In this document: in pieces, positions 59,348-64,000 of the stretch
How positions within the stretch are numbered: position 1 is the stretch's first letter
How the letters are laid out: each line of letters starts with the position of its first letter
From: Candidatus Microgenomates bacterium
GTDB taxonomy: Bacteria > Patescibacteria > JACPGU01
Assembly: GCA_016188915.1 (NCBI GenBank)
Contig: JACPGU010000004.1
Location: 1-64,000 of the forward strand
Length of the DNA: 64,000 bases
Direction: 5' to 3'
The notes under the pieces: generated by a model
The model's input: only the letters and a program-made list of their open reading frames with translations
Database searches by the model: none
Told to the model about the DNA's origin: nothing
Program-made: the position numbers and the translations under genes

Positions 59348-60997
59348 ATGAAAGATTTGATTAGACAGCGAATAAATAATGCCGTCAAAAAGAAATTTCA
59401 AATCAAAGATTTTGAATGCTCTTTAGATGTGCCAGATAATAACAAATTCGGCGATTATTCAACAAATTTGGCCTTTGCTTTGGCTAAAAAAACAAAGAAA
59501 AGTCCGAAGGAAATTGCCGAGGCCATAGCTCTGGAAATGGCCAAAATAAAAGATTTCCAAAAAGTAGAGGTAGCCGGCGGGGGATTCATCAATTTTTTTA
59601 TAAATCCTGCTATTTTAGAAAAAGCCGTTGGAGAGATTTTGAAAGCGAAGAGGAAATATGGCAGTAGGGCAATAAATCAAAAAAACAACAAATCAAAAAA
59701 ACAAAAAACTATGGTGGAATTCCTCTCCGCCAATCCGACCGGGCCGATGACTTTGGGTAACGGCAGGGGAGGATTTTCTGGTGATACATTGAGCAATGTT
59801 TTGGCGCTATCCGGCCATAATATTTTCCGTGAATACTATATCAATGATGCTGGCAACCAAGTCAAAGAAGTACTCTCCAAGTCAGTAAAAAAAGCCCTAG
59901 GGATAGATCTCAAAATAGAAGAAGGAGAAGAGTTGTACGGAGGAGCGTATATTGAAGAAATAGCGCGCAAAATCAAAAAAGAAAAGGGGATAGAATGGGT
60001 CGCCAAAACACATAGCAGGGTAGGAGTCTTGGCGGCTAAAATTATTTTGCAAAATTTGATAAAAAAAGATGTCAAAAGTTTTGGCATCCGCTACGACAAT
60101 TGGCTTTCGGAAGAAAGCTTACACAAAAAGGGCCTACTGGACAAAACATGGAAGATTTTGATTAAAAAAAATATGGTTTATGAAGAAGAAGAGGCCTATT
60201 GGCTGAAGACTACTAAATACGGCGATGACAAAAATAGGGTGATCAAAACCAATGAAGGCAATTATACCTATCTGATGGGTGATATTGCCCTACTCTATGA
60301 TCGTTTTGTTTTGCGCAAATTTGACAAAGTAATTGTTTTCGTTGGGGCGGACCATCATGGCTATCTGGGCCGTTGGTATGCCGCCTGTGAGATGTTGGGG
60401 ATAAAAAAAGATAGATTGGTAATCATTGTTATGCAAATAGTTCGCGCGATCCAAAGCGGCGAGGAAGTGAGGATGAGCAAAAGAAAGGGGACATTCATTA
60501 CTTTGCGCGAAGTAGTAGAAGACATAGGACTGGACGCGGCTAGATATTTTTTCATTTCTCGCGATTTTAACACCCATATTGATATAGATTTGGATTTGGC
60601 CAAAGAAGAAAACAATAGAAACCCGGTTTACTATATCCAGTATGCTTCGGCGAGAATGAATAGTGTGCTCGCTAAAGTGAGAAATCACAAAAGACGAATC
60701 ACAAAACATAAAAAAATCTCAAATCTTAATGACCAAAATTCTAAATATGAATTGGATTTGATAAAAAAAATGCTAGAATGGCCGGGGCTGATTTCTGAAA
60801 TAGCGGGTAATTTCCAAGTGTATAAAGTAGCCAATTACGCCTATGAATTAGCGGGAGTATTCCACAGGTTTTACGATAATTGTCGGATCATTGGAGACGA
60901 AAGAGAAAAAGAAAGACTACTTTTGATCAGGGCTAGCAAAATTATTCTGGAAAGCGTGTTAAGGGTTATGGGCATAGAGGCCAAAAAAAAGATGTAA
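59348..60997 (+). CDS. argS: Arginyl-tRNA synthetase
   Basis: Charges tRNA-Arg; a class I synthetase of 549 residues. N-terminal tRNA-binding domain, SANPTGPMTLGNGRGG (HIGH region, with LGNG in place of HVGH), YYINDAGNQVKEV, VRMSKRKGTFITL (KMSKS) and the C-terminal DALR domain. Two Lys/Asn-rich stretches look like repeat-derived insertions: residues about 108-120 (NQKNNKSKKQK) and about 446-468, both encoded by A-rich near-repeats. A terminator follows immediately. Confidence 0.95.
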   Translation: MKDLIRQRINNAVKKKFQIKDFECSLDVPDNNKFGDYSTNLAFALAKKTKKSPKEIAEAIALEMAKIKDFQKVEVAGGGFINFFINPAILEKAVGEILKAKRKYGSRAINQKNNKSKKQKTMVEFLSANPTGPMTLGNGRGGFSGDTLSNVLALSGHNIFREYYINDAGNQVKEVLSKSVKKALGIDLKIEEGEELYGGAYIEEIARKIKKEKGIEWVAKTHSRVGVLAAKIILQNLIKKDVKSFGIRYDNWLSEESLHKKGLLDKTWKILIKKNMVYEEEEAYWLKTTKYGDDKNRVIKTNEGNYTYLMGDIALLYDRFVLRKFDKVIVFVGADHHGYLGRWYAACEMLGIKKDRLVIIVMQIVRAIQSGEEVRMSKRKGTFITLREVVEDIGLDAARYFFISRDFNTHIDIDLDLAKEENNRNPVYYIQYASARMNSVLAKVRNHKRRITKHKKISNLNDQNSKYELDLIKKMLEWPGLISEIAGNFQVYKVANYAYELAGVFHRFYDNCRIIGDEREKERLLLIRASKIILESVLRVMGIEAKKKM

Positions 60998-61027
60998 AAA
61001 AATCTGCCAAATGGCAGATTTTTTTAC
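60997..61027. terminator. Bidirectional terminator between argS and the PP2C-like gene
   Basis: AAAAAATCTGCC, loop AAAT, GGCAGATTTTTTT, serving both convergent genes. Confidence 0.85.
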
Positions 61028-61044
61028 ATTCAATTGACTATTTT

Positions 61045-63270
61045 TTACATCGGCAAAGAATAAACAGCCGTACCCGAGAGAACATAGACTTTGTTTTCTT
61101 CAGGAGAAACCCACATATCTTTAAGGTCAGTAAATTTATCGCTTAGATACTGCAGGCGATAATTGCCTTCTTTGTCAAAAATAACCACGCGGCGACCGCC
61201 AGCGTCCAAAACATAGATATTGTCCAAATCTTTATTAGTGTAAATTTTCAAAGGATCAAGCAGACGGTTGGCCGCTGTTTTATCTGGATTGCTGGTATCT
61301 ACCAATTCTGGCATACCTATTATTCTGAAGGCTGTTTTTTCTCCGGAGAGGAATTGGATGATCTCGCCATTTTTTTTCAAAACATAGACAGCGCCATCTA
61401 TGGTGAGATCAATAGCGTCAGATAGATCAGCGCCGGTAGAGACAATGTAATTACTTTTGGCGCCGTAAGAATTAGCCAGAGCAACATATTTGTATATCTG
61501 GTTATCCTTTGGCGATAATAAATAGAGATTGTTAAAAAAAGTTCCAATGCCGGATGTTTCCGGCCAAGTTTCTCCGGTAATTTGAGTATCGGGCGTCAAA
61601 GAACGGCTAGGGGAGTCAAAGGTATAAATATTAGAAGGGTCTTTGGTCGCAAAAATCATCATATTTTTGTCATCAGGGGTAGTTATGTCGCTTAAGGCGC
61701 CGTCAAAATAGGCAGAAGAAATATTTTCAGCCGTACTGGAATCGGTATTGAACGCGACAATATTTTTCCTTTCTTTGTCGGAAGAAAAGATGAAATTTTT
61801 TGCTTTGAATAGACCCTGGAGCTGGATATTGGGGTCCAAACTATTGAATTCGGCTATCGGCTGGATGTCGGAGATTCTGACTATTTGGAACATTTTTTCT
61901 ATCTCACCATCTATCTGGCGCGCCAGAGCTGTTATCTCATTTGCCATATATCTGGAAGAAAGGAGTTCTTTTATCTCTTTTTGAGCATCAGTCAAAAGAG
62001 AACGCGATTTTTTCTCATCGCCTAATTCTTGCGCCTTGATAGCCCCTTCGGTTTTGGTCCTGACTATATCATATTGAGTTTCTATATTTTTATGCAGAGT
62101 CGCTACCTTTCTTTGCTGGTAAGAATAAGTGCCAGAGATGGCCACCGCGATAATTAAAAGAATCCCTCCTACGGCAAAAAGCTGGCTTCTTTCTTTGGTT
62201 TTGCTAACAAATTCTTTAGTCTCTACAAAAATATTCTCCAAATTTTTCTTAGAAGAAGTGAAAAAATTCTTTCTTGGCGCGGAAAAAAGCTCTTGTTGGG
62301 GGGTGAGATCTTCTTTATCTGAAATTTTGTTTTCCTTGTCCCAGAATTGTTCACCCTGGATTTTTTGTTTTTGTGATAATTCGTTGATTTTTTCACCGAC
62401 TCTTCGGGAAGCTTCTTTGGAAAAGGAGCTAATGCCAACAGAGATTTTTTCTTCATAAATAGTTTTGGATTTCTCTAGACTTTTTTTAGAAACATCCAAA
62501 AAAGCGCCAACTACCGGTTTTATTTTGCTGGCGTATTTTTCCAGGTTAGTCTCGCCCAGCCATTCTGTTACTTGCGGTTTTTCATCTTCCGTCACGGATT
62601 CCTCATCGTTTACTTCAATTATCAAAGCATTGATAGACTCCACCTCTTCTTTGCGGAGAGATTTGACGATATAGGTGGCAGCATTGGCAGGAGAAAATTT
62701 GGCGATAACGCGACGCAAATCCTCTAAAGAAAAATGGTAGAAAAGTTCAGAAGTAGAAACCATTATTTTGTCGCCCAGCATCAAATCTCCCGAAGCGATA
62801 TTGACGAAGGTTTTGAGGGGATTGGGGCGGTCGTTGGCGCCGGATAGGCCTTCGGTGACATGAATGATCTGATTATCGCGAACCATATAGGTTTCGGCGG
62901 TACCAGCTTGGGTGATGTGCAAGAGATCTTTTTCCAAAACGGCGATGACGCCATTGATTTTACCGATCCAGGCAACTTCGCCCTCTTCAGCCAATTCGGC
63001 CAAGGCTTCATTGACTTTTTTCAAAGAAATTTCCAAAGCATCTAATCCGCTACCCAGACTTTGATAATATTCTTCAATAATGATGCTTTCAATCATTTTG
63101 GCGACTTTGTTCATGGAGGGGTCGGCCGACATTATCTCCAGAACAAAATACAAAATACCATGGTCTCGTTCCTCTTGATCGTTAGGGCGGAAGATAGAAA
63201 CCAGGGTATAGCGGTCAGGACTTTTCTGACGGGAGAGGATTTTACCTACTTTTGTAATATATGAGGACAT
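61045..63270 (-). CDS. PP2C-like domain / membrane / beta-propeller protein
   Basis: A 741-residue protein. Residues about 1-225 resemble a PP2C/SpoIIE phosphatase fold (ERDHGILYFVLEIMSADP near 33-50, GDLMLGDKIMVSTSELF near 165-182), but the metal-binding DGxG and DG residues of active enzymes are replaced (DHG, TSE), so it may be inactive. A linker, then one transmembrane helix at about 375-395 (LFAVGGILLIIAVAISGTY), a coiled coil (about 397-470) and a C-terminal propeller (about 480-741) with NHL-like units such as NIYVLDAGGRRVVIFDKEGNYRLQYL. The topology suggests signal transfer between an outer propeller and an inner pseudophosphatase. It stands alone. Confidence 0.72.
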   Translation of the reverse strand: MSSYITKVGKILSRQKSPDRYTLVSIFRPNDQEERDHGILYFVLEIMSADPSMNKVAKMIESIIIEEYYQSLGSGLDALEISLKKVNEALAELAEEGEVAWIGKINGVIAVLEKDLLHITQAGTAETYMVRDNQIIHVTEGLSGANDRPNPLKTFVNIASGDLMLGDKIMVSTSELFYHFSLEDLRRVIAKFSPANAATYIVKSLRKEEVESINALIIEVNDEESVTEDEKPQVTEWLGETNLEKYASKIKPVVGAFLDVSKKSLEKSKTIYEEKISVGISSFSKEASRRVGEKINELSQKQKIQGEQFWDKENKISDKEDLTPQQELFSAPRKNFFTSSKKNLENIFVETKEFVSKTKERSQLFAVGGILLIIAVAISGTYSYQQRKVATLHKNIETQYDIVRTKTEGAIKAQELGDEKKSRSLLTDAQKEIKELLSSRYMANEITALARQIDGEIEKMFQIVRISDIQPIAEFNSLDPNIQLQGLFKAKNFIFSSDKERKNIVAFNTDSSTAENISSAYFDGALSDITTPDDKNMMIFATKDPSNIYTFDSPSRSLTPDTQITGETWPETSGIGTFFNNLYLLSPKDNQIYKYVALANSYGAKSNYIVSTGADLSDAIDLTIDGAVYVLKKNGEIIQFLSGEKTAFRIIGMPELVDTSNPDKTAANRLLDPLKIYTNKDLDNIYVLDAGGRRVVIFDKEGNYRLQYLSDKFTDLKDMWVSPEENKVYVLSGTAVYSLPM

Positions 63271-63500
63271 TTTGGAGTCAATTTATAGTTTTTTGGTGTT
63301 ACCACCAGGTATAGTAATTAAAAGCTTAACTTCAGGCAGATTGCGATAAAGCACACAAACAACAAAACCGAAAACCTTTGTTTTTGTTTCTTACATCATA
63401 TTTTAGGCTGGTAGAATATTTTTACAAGAGGGAGTTTTTGGGGAAAAGATAGGGCTAGGAAATTAAAAAATTAAAAAAATAATGAATTAGAGCCTTTCTT

Positions 63501-63998
63501 CTATGGGGGCGTAGGGGCGTGCTTGAGATGATTATTCTTGGCGTATAGTCCCAAAATGAAAAGCAAGGCGGAATCAATGGCAGAAATCACGCACCAGGCG
63601 CAGATAGCTCCGATGACGAAGATTTGGAGATAGACGAAATAGAAAGAAGCGACAAAGCCGATGGGGGTAATGTAGCGTAGGGCGTCTAGCTTGTCTGCTC
63701 GCCTCACTGAAGCTTGGTCGAAGCGGGCCGGCGAGGCAGGTGTAAAGCGTCTAGTTTTTGGTAGTAGCCCCAAGATACTCAAAAGAAATATGATAAAATA
63801 GTAAATTATTCCATAGACAGCGATATAGACACCGAAAATTTCCGAATATTTAGAGGTCGTGACAATATCACAGCCACTACCCAAAATACACACCAAAGAA
63901 GTTGAAACGTAATGCTCATAAGTTAAATATATTGAATCTGCCAGTCCAATTAGGGAAAGAATCAAAAAACCGGCTAAAATCCATGATTTTTTTTGCAT
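63501..63998 (-). CDS. Vitamin K epoxide reductase (VKOR)-family protein
   Basis: A quinone-linked membrane oxidoreductase that would re-oxidise a disulfide-forming partner. The protein has 165 residues with four hydrophobic helices. Cys37 and Cys43 (CILGSGC) and the active-site Cys133-x-x-Cys136 (CAWC) match the VKOR pattern. Residues about 81-107 are a hydrophilic, Arg-rich insert (KTRRFTPASPARF...) encoded by a GC-rich palindromic sequence (63682-63754) unlike the rest of the gene. No fused DsbA/thioredoxin domain is present. The gene ends 2 nt from the window edge and looks complete. Confidence 0.88.
   Translation of the reverse strand: MQKKSWILAGFLILSLIGLADSIYLTYEHYVSTSLVCILGSGCDIVTTSKYSEIFGVYIAVYGIIYYFIIFLLSILGLLPKTRRFTPASPARFDQASVRRADKLDALRYITPIGFVASFYFVYLQIFVIGAICAWCVISAIDSALLFILGLYAKNNHLKHAPTPP
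63682..63754. repeat. GC-rich palindromic insert within the VKOR gene
   Basis: CTGCTCGCC (about 63695-63703) and GGCGAGGCAG (about 63730-63739) pair, with GCTT/AAGC inside. GCGTCTAG occurs at both edges (63682-63689, 63747-63754). The GC content is far above its surroundings and the reading frame stays open through it. Confidence 0.65.
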
Positions 63999-64000
63999 AA

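Noticed and set aside
63682..63754. GCGTCTAG direct repeats as a target-site duplication
   Set aside because: The repeat-to-repeat distance is 65 nt, not a multiple of three, so a simple in-frame insertion with duplication does not work; the repeats may belong to the element.

Overview
The window looks like a chromosomal segment from a Candidate Phyla Radiation (Patescibacteria, Parcubacteria-like) bacterium. The reasons are: a 23S rRNA gene swollen to about 4.06 kb by a group I intron and several AT-rich insertions; moderate-to-low GC; a compact division/cell-wall (dcw) cluster; and CPR-style surface proteins, a VKOR-like protein, a PP2C-like/propeller protein and a PEGA/propeller protein. 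All calls come from reading the sequence; no database search was run.

Layout. 1-4815: a 23S-5S rRNA unit with its own promoter and terminator. The 23S gene has insertions in helices 25, 45 and about 63, and a group I intron at the I-CreI site encoding an I-CreI-like endonuclease. 4855-11004: two unknown genes, then mutM, recO, alr, a PAP2 phosphatase and glyS. 11148-19590: a small membrane protein and a 2714-residue modular surface protein. 19754-24621: a regulatory island with a stand-alone receiver-domain protein, two mirror-image modules (TrmB-type regulator divergent from a small gene behind a near-identical consensus promoter), and a VapBC-type pair between them. 24911-29542: a second giant surface protein whose C-terminal half repeats the architecture of the first.

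29543-44502: the dcw cluster, mraZ-rsmH-ftsL-ftsI-murF-mraY-ftsW-(S23 protein)-murG-(two unknown)-murC-ftsQ-recJ. It begins with four GTGG repeats at exact 10-bp spacing (MraZ operator) among DnaA-box-like sites. murE, murD, ftsA and ftsZ are not in it. 44565-52000: gpmI, tRNA-Leu(CAA), a sortase, a PEGA/propeller protein, murA, a glycosyltransferase and a DedA protein. 51965-64000: a Cys-rich/NHL secreted protein, a PilX-like pseudopilin with a class A PBP, tyrS, argS, a degenerate PP2C-like membrane protein and a VKOR-family protein.

How it fits together: alr, murA, murC, murF, mraY, murG, the PAP2 phosphatase, FtsI, FtsW, FtsL/Q and the class A PBP supply much of peptidoglycan precursor synthesis, flipping and polymerisation. 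The sortase and the exported beta-rich proteins decorate the envelope. Two themes recur. First, several genes have a -10 box only 6-9 nt before ATG, predicting leaderless mRNAs, while many of the lineage-specific genes carry strong Shine-Dalgarno sites. Second, dispersed AT-rich palindromic repeats occur in intergenic spaces, inside conserved ORFs and inside the 23S rRNA itself.
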